DNA of 33,256 nucleotides from an uncultured Dysgonomonas sp. (GCA_937995835.1 CALKIV010000018.1:1-33256), one strand, 5' to 3'. Positions 23,586-31,781 are shown, numbered from the stretch's first letter. Numbers and translations are program-made. The notes: generated by a model not told the origin, from the letters alone.

Positions 23586-24344
23586 TTATTTTTTCACAGC
23601 TGACATTCTTTCTTTCATCTGTTTTTGATTCTCTTCAAACTGTTTCAACTGATCTTTAGTCAATATCTTTTTCACAGCTTCAGCTCGTTTGTCGTTTAGC
23701 TTCATGCGATCTTGTTGATGCGCTTTTTGCATTTTTTCTTTTTCTCCACGTTGGCTGTCCACTATTTTTTTGAACTCATCTTTTTGTTTAGCGTCCAGTT
23801 CTATGCCTTGAAGCATATATCCTGAGCCACCCCAATGTCCACGATTACCTTTTGAGTTGTTATATGCTCCTTTGCCTCTAGCATGTTTTCCTTTGTGTGC
23901 TGTGCAACAATTTTGCTGCATTCCACAATCGGCACTCATCATTGGGCAATCTGCTTGAGCCATTGGACAATTTTCATTTGCCATCGGGCAGTCTTGTCTG
24001 TTTTTTCTCTCTTCCCACACTTTCTTTTGGTCAGCAGTCAGCAGGTTGCTGATGTCGGTGCGTCTTTTTTCTCCTAGTGCTTTGATTTTCACGTTTTGCA
24101 TCTCTGTTGTGATGCGACTTCTTTGGATGGCACTTTTTTCTTTCCCAAAATCGATGTTGATCTGTTTGATCTTTTCTTTTTGATCAGCAGTCAGATTTAG
24201 ATCTTTATAAAAGCTTCCTCTTTCCATCGGACATTCTTGTCTGGCTTTGTTGCCTCTATGGTTGCGTGAACCTCTTTCGCGTTGTGCAAATACTGTTGCA
24301 GATGCAATCAACATAATGCTTAGTAGTAATGCTATTTTTTTCAT
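23586..24344 (-). CDS. Spy/CpxP-like periplasmic protein with Cys-Pro-Met heptad linker
   Basis: 252 residues. Signal peptide 1-20 (ending T-V-F-A-Q). Two helical Spy/CpxP-like regions (about 48-112 and 178-248) each contain an L-T-A-D-Q-K or L-D-A-K-Q-K type motif and its second copy (L-L-T-A-D-Q-K, I-L-T-K-D-Q-L). Between them is a Cys/Met-rich linker with Cys119, Cys126, Cys133 and Cys140 exactly seven residues apart, mostly as Cys-Pro-Met, then C146-C147 and a His/Gly/Lys-rich tract. One more Cys-Pro-Met is at 38-40. Soft-metal (copper, silver, zinc) binding in the periplasm is an inference from the Cys/Met/His content. It has no operon partner; it is alone between terminators and converges with the Nudix regulator. 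Confidence 0.8.
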   Translation of the reverse strand: MKKIALLLSIMLIASATVFAQRERGSRNHRGNKARQECPMERGSFYKDLNLTADQKEKIKQINIDFGKEKSAIQRSRITTEMQNVKIKALGEKRRTDISNLLTADQKKVWEERKNRQDCPMANENCPMAQADCPMMSADCGMQQNCCTAHKGKHARGKGAYNNSKGNRGHWGGSGYMLQGIELDAKQKDEFKKIVDSQRGEKEKMQKAHQQDRMKLNDKRAEAVKKILTKDQLKQFEENQKQMKERMSAVKK

Positions 24345-24584
24345 ATTCTATTTTTTTATAAAACTTGGTTTTTATTGATTTTCATAAACTATGACTTGTG
24401 CCAAAGCAAAAAGTTTAATGAGGTGTTTGAAGTTTAACAAATTTTTTATTTAGAGAAGCCTGTTTGGTCGGTAAAGCCTAGTTGCTGTTTTTTAAAAAAC
24501 ATTTCGTTAAATGTCAGCAGGTCTTTAATATTTCGATTTTACTCGTATCTTGCACCTCAGAAACTAACAATAGACATATTAGCT

Positions 24585-25079
24585 ATGGAATTAGATATCT
24601 TGCTGACCATTGCAGGTGCTGTTTTGATGATTTTGGGCATTGTGGGCTGTGTCCTACCGGTTCTTCCGGGCGTTGTTTTCAATTATGCGGGGCTTCTGTG
24701 CTTGCATTTTACTTCCTATGTAGATTTTTCGCTCACCTTTCTCATTGGATGGGCATTAGTAGTGCTTGCCGTGGAGGCACTCGATTATTTTGTGCCTATT
24801 TGGGGCACAAAAACCTTCGGTGGAGGTAAGAAAGGTGCCATAGGTTGCACGATAGGCATTGTGGCAGGTATTTTTGTTTTTCCTCCTTTTGGGTTGCTTT
24901 TCTGCCCTTTCTTAGGGGCTGTGATTGGCGAACTATTGGACGAAAAAGAGCCTCAAGCAGCTTTGAAGGCTGGAGTAGGGGCTTTTGTAGGCTTCCTAGC
25001 AGGCACGTTGGTACAGTTGTTCGTTGCCCTGATCATGACTGCGTGGTTTGTCAAAGAGGTGATAACAGCTTATTGGTGA
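24585..25079 (+). CDS. DUF456 family membrane protein
   Basis: 164 residues, three to four hydrophobic helices. Opens I-L-L-T-I-A-G-A-V-L-M-I-L-G-I-V-G-C-V-L-P-V-L-P-G, and later carries W-G-T-K-T-F-G-G-G-K-K-G-A-I-G-C-T-I-G, P-P-F-G-L-L and G-A-V-I-G-E-L-L, all typical of the DUF456 family. Glycine-zipper-like stretches support membrane packing. No reaction is known. Its 3' end overlaps the convergent lipoprotein gene by 10 bp. Confidence 0.9.
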   Translation: MELDILLTIAGAVLMILGIVGCVLPVLPGVVFNYAGLLCLHFTSYVDFSLTFLIGWALVVLAVEALDYFVPIWGTKTFGGGKKGAIGCTIGIVAGIFVFPPFGLLFCPFLGAVIGELLDEKEPQAALKAGVGAFVGFLAGTLVQLFVALIMTAWFVKEVITAYW

Positions 25080-25702
25080 TGAAAACTGAAGTCGGTAAAC
25101 TCGTAAGAGGAAGTAGATAAAACGCGGCTCAACGTGTCGTTTTGGAAGATAAACTGATGTTCCCTATCGCCCATCTCGTCACCCATTTGCACCGTATCGA
25201 TGCTTTGTGAAGGGGCTCTGCCTAATATTTTTTCATAAAAATCGCTTTTGCTCATTCCAATGTGGATGCCGTTTTGCATCTGTATTTCGGGGTCGAGGAT
25301 TACTGCCGAAACCAAATCGTCGGAACTCAGATCGTAAGGCGTATCCGATATTGTACCCGTAAAATCGTTATGATATATCTTGATATACGAGTCCTTATAG
25401 TTTAGCTGAAAAACCACAAAGGTGTCCACCCCCTCAGCATATACAAGTTTTTCGCCCTCGAAAATATTGTTGTGCGTAGCCTGCAAACCACCAATGGTAT
25501 TGTCGCCAAGAATCAATTCGTTGCCAAAATCGTAAGATATCACCAAGTCCAGCTTCGTTGATGTGCTGTCTAGTGGCTCGTAATTCATTCTGGTATATTC
25601 TACTATGCGCTTCACAGGTGCTTCGGCAGAGTTCTTCTTGCTTTCAGAGCAAGCTGAAAATATTATAAGTAGGGCTATGGCTATATAAACTGTTTTTTTC
25701 AT
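25070..25702 (-). CDS. Uncharacterised lipoprotein
   Basis: 210 residues. Lipobox IIFSAC (Cys18) followed by S-E-S-K-K, less acidic than the C-S-D-D-D signals at the window start, so it may stay in the periplasmic leaflet. The middle has several beta-strand stretches (L-D-L-V-I-S-Y-D-F, V-V-F-Q-L-N-Y), and the C-terminal part carries G-I-H-I-G-M-S-K-S-D-F-Y-E-K-I-L-G, a pattern seen in small lipoproteins of the SmpA/BamE-like or DUF type. I do not recognise a named family. It ends inside the DUF456 gene on the opposite strand. No neighbours hint at its role. Confidence 0.75.
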   Translation of the reverse strand: MKKTVYIAIALLIIFSACSESKKNSAEAPVKRIVEYTRMNYEPLDSTSTKLDLVISYDFGNELILGDNTIGGLQATHNNIFEGEKLVYAEGVDTFVVFQLNYKDSYIKIYHNDFTGTISDTPYDLSSDDLVSAVILDPEIQMQNGIHIGMSKSDFYEKILGRAPSQSIDTVQMGDEMGDREHQFIFQNDTLSRVLSTSSYEFTDFSFHHQ

Positions 25703-26079
25703 AATCGTTTTGTTGGTTTTGTATCTCTTCCCCCTAGATGGTTAGAGCAATCTACATTATAATGTGTCTTTTTTGAATTGTTTATGCAAGTTATTCAAAA
25801 AAAACGAAAGAGCTTAATGTATACATGACTAAAACTAATTTTCTTTTTTCTTTCTTTTTTTTCTTTTGCTGTTAACAACTAGATGTGCTATTCTGGGCTT
25901 TATAAGCCGTATTTATTAAATAAATAGAGCGTTTTTTTTGAAAAATGAACACAAATTTAAAGAAATCATGTTTAATAACATATAAACAAAGTTTTTCGGA
26001 AAGATAATATTTTACTAATATTGCAAGTGTAAAAAAGACACTTATTAAAAAGAGTCTTAATAAAGATATAAAAGGCCAG
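25703..26079. other. 377-bp divergent intergenic region
   Basis: No gene found. It contains a pyrimidine-rich tract (about 25838-25868) and several palindromes: ACATTATAATGT (25754-25765), GGCTT-TAT-AAGCC (25896-25908) and the perfect 17-bp TATTTATT-A-AATAAATA (25910-25926). A -7-like TAATATTG (26016-26023, one mismatch) could serve the O-acetyltransferase. No convincing promoter for the lipoprotein was seen. Confidence 0.6.
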
Positions 26080-26640
26080 ATGAAAAGTGAACTAGAGAAG
26101 ATGCTTGCTGGAGAACCCTATGAAGCGCATGGGGAAGAAATGATGGCGATCAGAAGCAAAGTGAAAGTTTTGCTCCACAAGCTCAATGTCACTGAATATC
26201 ATACAGAAAGGTTTCAGGAAGTGATCAACGAACTTTGTCCCAATTCGGCAAAGAATCTGTATCTCGAACCTCCTTTCTATTGCGATTATGGTCAGTTTAT
26301 ATACGCCGAAGAAAATGTTTTTATCAACTTCGGTGCAGTGATTTTAGATGGTGGAAAGGTTAAAATAGGTGCCAATACACTAATAGCCCCGGGTGTTCAT
26401 ATCTATACGGCGCGTCACCCGTTAGATGTACAAGCTCGTAGAGAGTGGGAAGACGTAGCACCAGTAGTGATTGGTAAAGATTGTTGGGTTGGGGGGCATG
26501 TGACCATCTGTCCCGGTGTGACAATAGGCGACCGGACAGTTATTGGTGCAGGATCAGTGGTTGTTAAAGACATTCCAGCCGATTGCCTAGCAGTAGGAAA
26601 TCCGGCAAAAGTGGTTAAAAAACTTAATCAAGAACCATAA
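26080..26640 (+). CDS. maa: Maltose/galactoside O-acetyltransferase family protein
   Basis: 186 residues, left-handed beta-helix acyltransferase. N-terminal Mac domain (M-L-A-G-E-P-Y near residue 9), then Y-C-D-Y-G, I-Y-A-E-E-N-V-F-I-N-F-G-A-V-I-L-D, and the catalytic His in A-R-H-P-L-D. Hexapeptide repeats I-G-K-D-C-W-V-G-G-H-V-T-I-C-P-G-V-T-I-G-D-R-T-V-I-G-A-G-S-V-V end in G-N-P-A-K-V-V-K-K-L. It transfers acetyl from acetyl-CoA to a sugar hydroxyl; whether maltose, galactoside or another sugar is not readable. The gene stands alone with a strong hairpin after it. Confidence 0.9.
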   Translation: MKSELEKMLAGEPYEAHGEEMMAIRSKVKVLLHKLNVTEYHTERFQEVINELCPNSAKNLYLEPPFYCDYGQFIYAEENVFINFGAVILDGGKVKIGANTLIAPGVHIYTARHPLDVQARREWEDVAPVVIGKDCWVGGHVTICPGVTIGDRTVIGAGSVVVKDIPADCLAVGNPAKVVKKLNQEP

Positions 26641-26676
26641 ACTTTTGATTAGGATTTAATTTTGTACAATGAAATG

Positions 26677-26720
26677 GTTGAGGATAAGCTCTTGTGAGTT
26701 TATCCTCAACTTATTTTACA
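26677..26720 (+). terminator. Terminator after the O-acetyltransferase
   Basis: GTTGAGGATAAGCTC (26677-26691) pairs with GAGTTTATCCTCAAC (26696-26710): 15 base pairs with one G-T, 4-nt loop, followed by TTATTTTA. A very stable stem with a short T-tract. Confidence 0.75.
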
Positions 26721-26892
26721 ACTTGCTATCTTTGCTGCTCCATGGGCTAAAAGCAGGAAACTAATCGCTAAGTCAATGCCAATCTGATAAGCCCAAAAAG
26801 TGGAGATTGGGAGTGTTTTATTAGCTCAGAATATGAATATATATCCAATCTTTGACCCAAAACGGCATTTTAGACATAAAATAACCTGTTTA

Positions 26893-26926
26893 TTTGTTTA
26901 TTATATCGGAAAGTCTTTTATCTTTG
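26893..26926 (+). promoter_or_regulatory. Promoter of the histone-H1-like gene
   Basis: TTTG (26893-26896), 22 bp, TATCTTTG (26919-26926). The -7 box is perfect, the spacing slightly long. Transcription would begin near 26930-26933, a leader of about 32-35 nt before the ATG at 26965. Confidence 0.6.
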
Positions 26927-26964
26927 CTTATTCAATTTAATTAATTTACTTACTAAATAAGATT

Positions 26965-27141
26965 ATGAAAAATTTACTTACAGAACTAAACGGACTTTTC
27001 GAAGAATTCAAAAAAGATTCAGACCTTCAATTAGAGAATGGTAACAAAGCAGCTGGAACTAGAGCAAGAAAAGCTTCTCTTGCAATAGAAAAAGCACTTA
27101 AAGAATTTAGAAAAGTTTCTATCGAAGAATCTAAAAAATAA
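26965..27141 (+). CDS. Histone-H1-like (Hc1-type) small basic protein
   Basis: 58 residues, too small for many gene finders. Sequence begins MKNLLTELNGLFEEFKK and continues through G-N-K-A-A-G-T-R-A-R-K-A-S-L-A-I-E-K-A-L-K-E-F-R-K, ending S-K-K. This is the short histone H1/Hc1-like family widespread in Bacteroidota: one amphipathic N-terminal helix, then a Lys/Arg/Ala-rich helix that resembles H1 tails. It probably binds DNA as a nucleoid protein. The codons used are uniform with the neighbours. It has its own promoter and terminator, so it is a monocistronic unit, which is usual for this abundant small protein. Confidence 0.88.
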   Translation: MKNLLTELNGLFEEFKKDSDLQLENGNKAAGTRARKASLAIEKALKEFRKVSIEESKK

Positions 27142-27163
27142 TATTTTAGATTTTCAAATAATA

Positions 27164-27202
27164 AAGCTGCATAGTCTGATGACCATGCAGCTTGTTATTT
27201 TT
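27164..27202 (+). terminator. Terminator after the histone-like gene
   Basis: AAGCTGCAT (27164-27172) and ATGCAGCTT (27185-27193) form a 9-bp stem with a 12-nt loop and a T-rich tail. Confidence 0.75.
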
Positions 27203-27386
27203 ATACCTATCCCTCCTTCTTTCTGACGCTTTGCTTCTGTTTATTAAAAATAGTTACATTATAGACCTTTATAACTTTCAAATGTGACTTTTTTCTATTT
27301 TATCTAAATTTTTAAAGCAAAAAGATCGTATTTATCGATTTTTATGTACCTTTATGTCGATTTTTAATCCATAAAAGATAGAACTG

Positions 27387-28721
27387 ATGAAAGCAGAAGA
27401 AGTTTTAAATGATTTAAAACGTAGATTTCCCAACGAACTGGAATATCACCAAGCGGTGGAAGAAGTGTTGGCATCTATCGAAGAAGTTTATAATCAACAT
27501 CCTGAATTTGAGAAGGCTAACCTCATTGAGAGGCTTTGCATTCCTGATAGAATCTACTCTTTTCGAGTGACGTGGGTAGACGATAAGGGCAATGTGCACA
27601 CCAATATGGGCTATCGAGTTCAGCATTCTAATGCGATAGGGCCATATAAAGGTGGAATCCGTTTCCATGCATCAGTTACACCTTCCATTTTGAAGTTTTT
27701 GGCATTCGAACAAACATTCAAAAACTCACTGACCACCCTGCCTATGGGCGGAGGAAAAGGAGGATCAGACTTTAATCCTAAAGGCAAATCAACGAATGAG
27801 ATCATGAGATTTTGCCAAGCTTTTGTAGAAGAGTTGTGGCGACATATTGGTCCCGAAACTGATGTTCCTGCCGGGGATATCGGAGTTGGAGGACGTGAAG
27901 TAGGTTTCATGTTTGGTAAATATAAGAAACTAAGTCATGAGTTTTCTGGAACATTTACAGGCAAAGGCTTGACCTTTGGTGGTTCGCTCATTCGCCCTGA
28001 AGCTACCGGTTATGGTAATGTATATTTCCTTTTGGAGATGTTGAAGACCAAGGGGATAAGTTTGAAGGGTAAGAGATGTTTGGTTTCAGGTTCGGGAAAT
28101 GTAGCCCAGTATACCTGCGAAAAATTGATACAAGAGGGAGCAATTCCTGTCACAATGTCGGACTCGGGAGGATATATCTACGATCCGGAAGGCATTGATG
28201 CAGAAAAACTAGAATTCATTAAAGAATTAAAAGAACTATACAGAGGGCGCATCAGCGAATATGCTGATCATTATGGTTGCAAATATGTACCCAATGCACG
28301 TCCTTGGAGCGAAAAAGGAGATATTGCCTTGCCATGTGCCACACAAAATGAGCTGAACGAAGAGCAAGCCAAGGCTTTGGTTGCCAATGGAGTGATTGCT
28401 GTGTCGGAGGGAGCTAATATGCCATCTACACCGGGAGCCGTAAAAGTGTTTCAAGAGGCTAAAATATTATATGCACCCGGAAAAGCTTCTAATGCCGGAG
28501 GGGTGGCTACATCAGGTTTGGAAATGACACAAAACTCGGGTCGTATCAGTTGGACTGCAGAGGAAGTGGATGCTAAGCTTAATCAAATCATGAAGCAAAT
28601 TCATGAGAGTTGTGTGAAATATGGCAAAGAAGAAGACGGCTACCTCAACTATGTAAAAGGTGCTAACATTGCCGGCTTTATGAAGGTGGCACAGGCCGTG
28701 ATGGCACAAGGAGTGGTGTAA
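27387..28721 (+). CDS. gdhA: Glutamate dehydrogenase, NADP-type
   Basis: 444 residues, the hexameric GDH class. Interconverts 2-oxoglutarate plus ammonia and glutamate. Visible: G-P-Y-K-G-G-I-R-F-H, P-M-G-G-G-K-G-G-S-D-F with catalytic Lys124, D-V-P-A-G-D-I-G-V-G-G-R-E-V-G-F-M, K-G-L-T-F-G-G-S-L-I-R-P-E-A-T-G-Y-G and the Rossmann fingerprint V-S-G-S-G-N-V-A. NADP preference is inferred from similarity to E. coli-type GdhA, not from the fingerprint alone. It stands alone with a strong terminator. Upstream are two copies of TCGATTTTTA (27335 and 27357) exactly 22 bp apart, and a -7-like TACCTTTA near 27348; these may reflect nitrogen-responsive control. Confidence 0.96.
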   Translation: MKAEEVLNDLKRRFPNELEYHQAVEEVLASIEEVYNQHPEFEKANLIERLCIPDRIYSFRVTWVDDKGNVHTNMGYRVQHSNAIGPYKGGIRFHASVTPSILKFLAFEQTFKNSLTTLPMGGGKGGSDFNPKGKSTNEIMRFCQAFVEELWRHIGPETDVPAGDIGVGGREVGFMFGKYKKLSHEFSGTFTGKGLTFGGSLIRPEATGYGNVYFLLEMLKTKGISLKGKRCLVSGSGNVAQYTCEKLIQEGAIPVTMSDSGGYIYDPEGIDAEKLEFIKELKELYRGRISEYADHYGCKYVPNARPWSEKGDIALPCATQNELNEEQAKALVANGVIAVSEGANMPSTPGAVKVFQEAKILYAPGKASNAGGVATSGLEMTQNSGRISWTAEEVDAKLNQIMKQIHESCVKYGKEEDGYLNYVKGANIAGFMKVAQAVMAQGVV

Positions 28722-28747
28722 GAAAAACGAACGAACTTAGATATACA

Positions 28748-28786
28748 AAAAAACTCCCTTATGTTGAAGTAAGGGAGTTTTTATTT
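28748..28786. terminator. Bidirectional terminator between gdhA and clpC
   Basis: AAAAACTCCCTTA (about 28749-28761) pairs with TAAGGGAGTTTTT (28770-28782), loop 8 nt. T-rich on the right and A-rich on the left, so it can end the convergent gdhA and clpC transcripts. Confidence 0.85.
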
Positions 28787-28804
28787 TAATATTTTAGTAA
28801 CCGA

Positions 28805-31354
28805 TTAAGCTTCCACAGCTTCTTCTTGTGCGTAGGCAATGAGCTTATCGTTTTCTTTGTCCACCTTAAAAAGAATGGTGTTGCCTTCTTTTATTTTAGC
28901 AGAAAGCACTTGTTCAGCAATTTCATCCTCAATGTAGTTTTGGATGGCTCGTTTCAATGGACGTGCCCCAAACTGTACATCATATCCTTTTTCTACCAAG
29001 AAGTCTTTCGCCTCTTGCGATATGTCTATCTGATAGCCAAGCTCATTCATACGTTTGTAGAAGGTGCGTAGCTCGATGTCGATGATCTGCTCGATGGATT
29101 CCTTTTCCAGCTGATCGAAGATCACAATATCGTCAATACGGTTCAAGAACTCAGGCGAGAAAGTTTTGTTCAATGCCTTGGTTAGGATGCCTCTCGAGTG
29201 CTCAACATCAAGCCCTTGACTAGCAGAGAAACCTACGCCACGACCAAAGTCTTTCAATTGGCGAGTACCTGCATTGGAGGTCATGATCAAGATTGTGTTC
29301 TTGAAATCCACTTTGCGTCCTTGGCTGTCTGTCAAGTGACCTTCGTCCAACACTTGCAATAGAATGTTAAACACATCGGGGTGAGCTTTCTCGATCTCGT
29401 CGAGCAACACCACAGAGTAAGGTTTGCGACGCACTTTTTCGGTCATCAGTCCACCTTCTTCATAGCCCACGTATCCCGGAGGTGCACCAACAAGGCGCGA
29501 TACGTTAAATTTCTCCATATATTCGCTCATGTCGATACGGATCAAAGCATCCTCGGAGTCGAATAGGTCTTGAGCAATTTTCTTTGCCAAGTGAGTTTTT
29601 CCTACTCCTGTTGGTCCTAGGAACATAAATGTACCGATCGGACGATTAGGATCTTTCAATCCAAGTCTGTTGCGTTGAATGGATTTTACAATCTTTTCCA
29701 CTGCCTTGTCTTGCCCTATGACTTGTTTTTTTAGGACATCCTTCATATTCACAAGCTTCAAGCCTTCCGATTCGCCAATACGTTGCACGGGAACTCCTGA
29801 CATCAGCGACACCACTTCTTCTACTTTGGCTTCGTCCACAGTTTCCGGCTTTTCCTTCAACTGGCTTTTCCACTGATCCTCAGCTTCGTAAAGCTTGGTC
29901 GAAAGCTGACGTTGTGTGTCTCTGAAACTTGCAGCCAATTCGTATTGTTGATTCTTAACAGCTTCTGTCTTTTTGTCGATCGCTTCTTTCAGCTCAGCTT
30001 CTAGTTGTTCTATTTCGCTTGGCACTTCGATGTTTGCTATATTCATTCTCGATCCGGCTTCGTCCAAAGCGTCGATAGCTTTGTCGGGGAAGTTGCGATC
30101 GGTGATATATCTATCGGTCAATTTGACACATGCTTGCAAGGCTTCGTCAGTATACTTCACATTGTGATGCTCTTCGTAGCGATCTTTGATGTTGTAGAGG
30201 ATCTGCAAGGTTTCGTCTGCTGTGGTTGGTTCTACCAATATTTTTTGGAAACGACGTTCCAGAGCCCCATCTTTTTCGATGTTTTTTCTGTATTCGTCCA
30301 AAGTTGTAGCCCCAATACATTGTATTTCGCCACGTGCCAAGGCGGGTTTTAGCATATTGGCAGCGTCTAGCGACCCTGCTGCGCCCCCTGCACCCACGAT
30401 GGTGTGTATCTCGTCGATAAACAAGATGATGTTAGGGTTTTTAGACAACTCGTTGAGTATGGCCTTGATACGTTCCTCAAACTGTCCTCTGTATTTTGTT
30501 CCTGCTACCACAGATGCCATGTCGAGAGCCACCACACGCTTGTCGAACAAGATGCGTGAGATTTTTTTCTGCACGATGCGCAAGGCTAAACCTTCTACAA
30601 TGGCAGATTTTCCCACTCCCGGTTCTCCGATAAGGATAGGGTTGTTCTTTTTGCGACGGCTCAATATTTGAGCAATTCGCTCTATTTCTTTTTCACGTCC
30701 TACGATGGGGTCTAGTTTGTTTTCCATGGCAGCTTTGGTGATGTCTACCCCAAAGTTGTCGAGCACAGGAGTGTCTGTGGCTTGTCTGCCTTGTTTGGTG
30801 CTTGTAGCTCCCCCTGCGGCTGACGAGTCTTTGAACGAATCATCGTCCTCGTCTTCGTCGTCCGTGTAGTCTAGTCCCATCTTCGGATTGGTCTGATCTT
30901 TAGAACTATTGTTCATCTCGGTAACGCTTTTGACGTATGAGAATGCTCCATTATAGTCCAAGTCGTTTTGCTCTAGCAAATTGGCTGTATAACTTTCGTT
31001 CTCCTTTAGGATGGCCAATAGTAGATGTTCCGAATCGGTTTCAGTACTTTTTGTTAATCTTGCTTCCAAGATGCTCATTTTCAATATTTTTTCTGTCCTT
31101 TTGTCTAATACAACTTCATTGGCAGCGTAAGATGTTACATCCATTTGCTGCGTTACATTTGAATCTAGATTTACTTTTAAATCATCTACATCGATGTTGA
31201 AATCTATTAATGCCTGAAAGGCTAAACCTTCTCCGTTGCGGAGAATACCAAGCATCAAATGTTCTGGCGACAGATAGTTGTTTTGTAGACGTCCTGCCTC
31301 CTCACGACTGTATGTCATGATCTTGCGAACTCTTGTTGAAAAATTATTTTCCAT
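28805..31354 (-). CDS. clpC: ClpC-type AAA+ unfoldase of the Clp protease
   Basis: 849 residues. N-terminal Clp repeats about 1-150 (F-S-T-R-V-R-K-I-M then a second copy near 85), an acidic linker at 162-176, AAA1 with Walker A G-E-P-G-V-G-K-S (243-250) and Walker B L-F-I-D-E (311-315), a UVR/coiled middle domain about 445-500, AAA2 with Walker A G-P-T-G-V-G-K-T (580-587) and Walker B V-L-L-D-E-I-E-K (649-656). A V-G-F loop near 700 is the likely ClpP-docking site. It unfolds substrates for ClpP in the cytosol. The acidic linker is longer than in typical Firmicutes ClpC. Monocistronic. A 6-bp inverted repeat (31408-31424) lies 54 bp before its start. Confidence 0.96.
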   Translation of the reverse strand: MENNFSTRVRKIMTYSREEAGRLQNNYLSPEHLMLGILRNGEGLAFQALIDFNIDVDDLKVNLDSNVTQQMDVTSYAANEVVLDKRTEKILKMSILEARLTKSTETDSEHLLLAILKENESYTANLLEQNDLDYNGAFSYVKSVTEMNNSSKDQTNPKMGLDYTDDEDEDDDSFKDSSAAGGATSTKQGRQATDTPVLDNFGVDITKAAMENKLDPIVGREKEIERIAQILSRRKKNNPILIGEPGVGKSAIVEGLALRIVQKKISRILFDKRVVALDMASVVAGTKYRGQFEERIKAILNELSKNPNIILFIDEIHTIVGAGGAAGSLDAANMLKPALARGEIQCIGATTLDEYRKNIEKDGALERRFQKILVEPTTADETLQILYNIKDRYEEHHNVKYTDEALQACVKLTDRYITDRNFPDKAIDALDEAGSRMNIANIEVPSEIEQLEAELKEAIDKKTEAVKNQQYELAASFRDTQRQLSTKLYEAEDQWKSQLKEKPETVDEAKVEEVVSLMSGVPVQRIGESEGLKLVNMKDVLKKQVIGQDKAVEKIVKSIQRNRLGLKDPNRPIGTFMFLGPTGVGKTHLAKKIAQDLFDSEDALIRIDMSEYMEKFNVSRLVGAPPGYVGYEEGGLMTEKVRRKPYSVVLLDEIEKAHPDVFNILLQVLDEGHLTDSQGRKVDFKNTILIMTSNAGTRQLKDFGRGVGFSASQGLDVEHSRGILTKALNKTFSPEFLNRIDDIVIFDQLEKESIEQIIDIELRTFYKRMNELGYQIDISQEAKDFLVEKGYDVQFGARPLKRAIQNYIEDEIAEQVLSAKIKEGNTILFKVDKENDKLIAYAQEEAVEA

Positions 31355-31781
31355 AACTGTCGTATTTGATGTTTCTAATAAATTATTCTTTTTTTTTAAT
31401 ACTTCTGCTAGGTTGCTGACCTAGGCGGTTAATAGTAGAACAAAAACAATGCCAAGATGTTTTTTATTATTAGATATATAATACTGATCTTTATATTTAG
31501 ATACTCTATCAAGAGCGATTGTTACGTTTACACTAGTGTTAGTCAATCCTTGTCCATTCATACCTTTGCACATCTTGTGCCTCTATTGTTTGTGTTTGCT
31601 ATGAAGCAAGGTAAATATTATTCTATATTTTAGCAAGTGAAGCGGCAGGAAGTTTTCAATAAAAGACATAATGACATAGAATGTTTTCTTTCTTATCCAA
31701 TGTGTTTTTGAGGGTTGTATTACAGATTTTATCCTTATTTTTAAGGTGGAGATTCATGTTGAAAACCTAGATATAATTAAT
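31355..31781. other. Intergenic region between clpC and a divergent membrane-protein gene
   Basis: No gene seen. It contains T-rich stretches, the inverted repeat CTAGGT-TGCTG-ACCTAG (31408-31424) near the clpC start, and a plus-strand TACCTTTG (31561-31568) that matches the -7 consensus without a clear -33. A weak TTTG-N19-TATCCTTA (about 31709-31739) lies closer to the membrane-protein start. I saw no CIRCE or CtsR-type box. Confidence 0.5.
31408..31424. promoter_or_regulatory. Inverted repeat upstream of clpC
   Basis: CTAGGT (31408-31413), 5-bp spacer, ACCTAG (31419-31424), perfect 6-bp arms, 54 bp upstream of the clpC start. It could be an operator or an mRNA hairpin in the clpC leader. 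Not a match to CIRCE. Confidence 0.35.

Larger units (their letters stand above)
26641..26964. other. 324-bp intergenic region with terminator, possible small transcript and histone promoter
   Basis: Contains a 15-bp hairpin terminator (26677-26720), a -7 box TATCTTTG (26727-26734) with no clear -33 followed by a 7-bp hairpin CCAATCT/AGATTGG (26779-26810) and a short T-tract, and then the promoter of the histone-like gene (26893-26926). The only open frame (26833-26940, 35 codons) overlaps that promoter and looks non-coding. Confidence 0.6.

Noticed and set aside
25838..25870. Pyrimidine-rich tract as an insertion or repeat element
   Set aside because: Simple low-complexity T/C run without terminal repeats or duplicated flanks.
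26833..26940. A 35-codon open frame before the histone-like gene
   Set aside because: It contains the promoter of the histone-like gene, and its composition (rich in I, F, Y, K) is what AT-rich non-coding DNA gives.
31746..31781. GTG start for the three-span membrane protein
   Set aside because: The added residues show no signal or conserved feature, and an ATG follows at 31782 at a good position.
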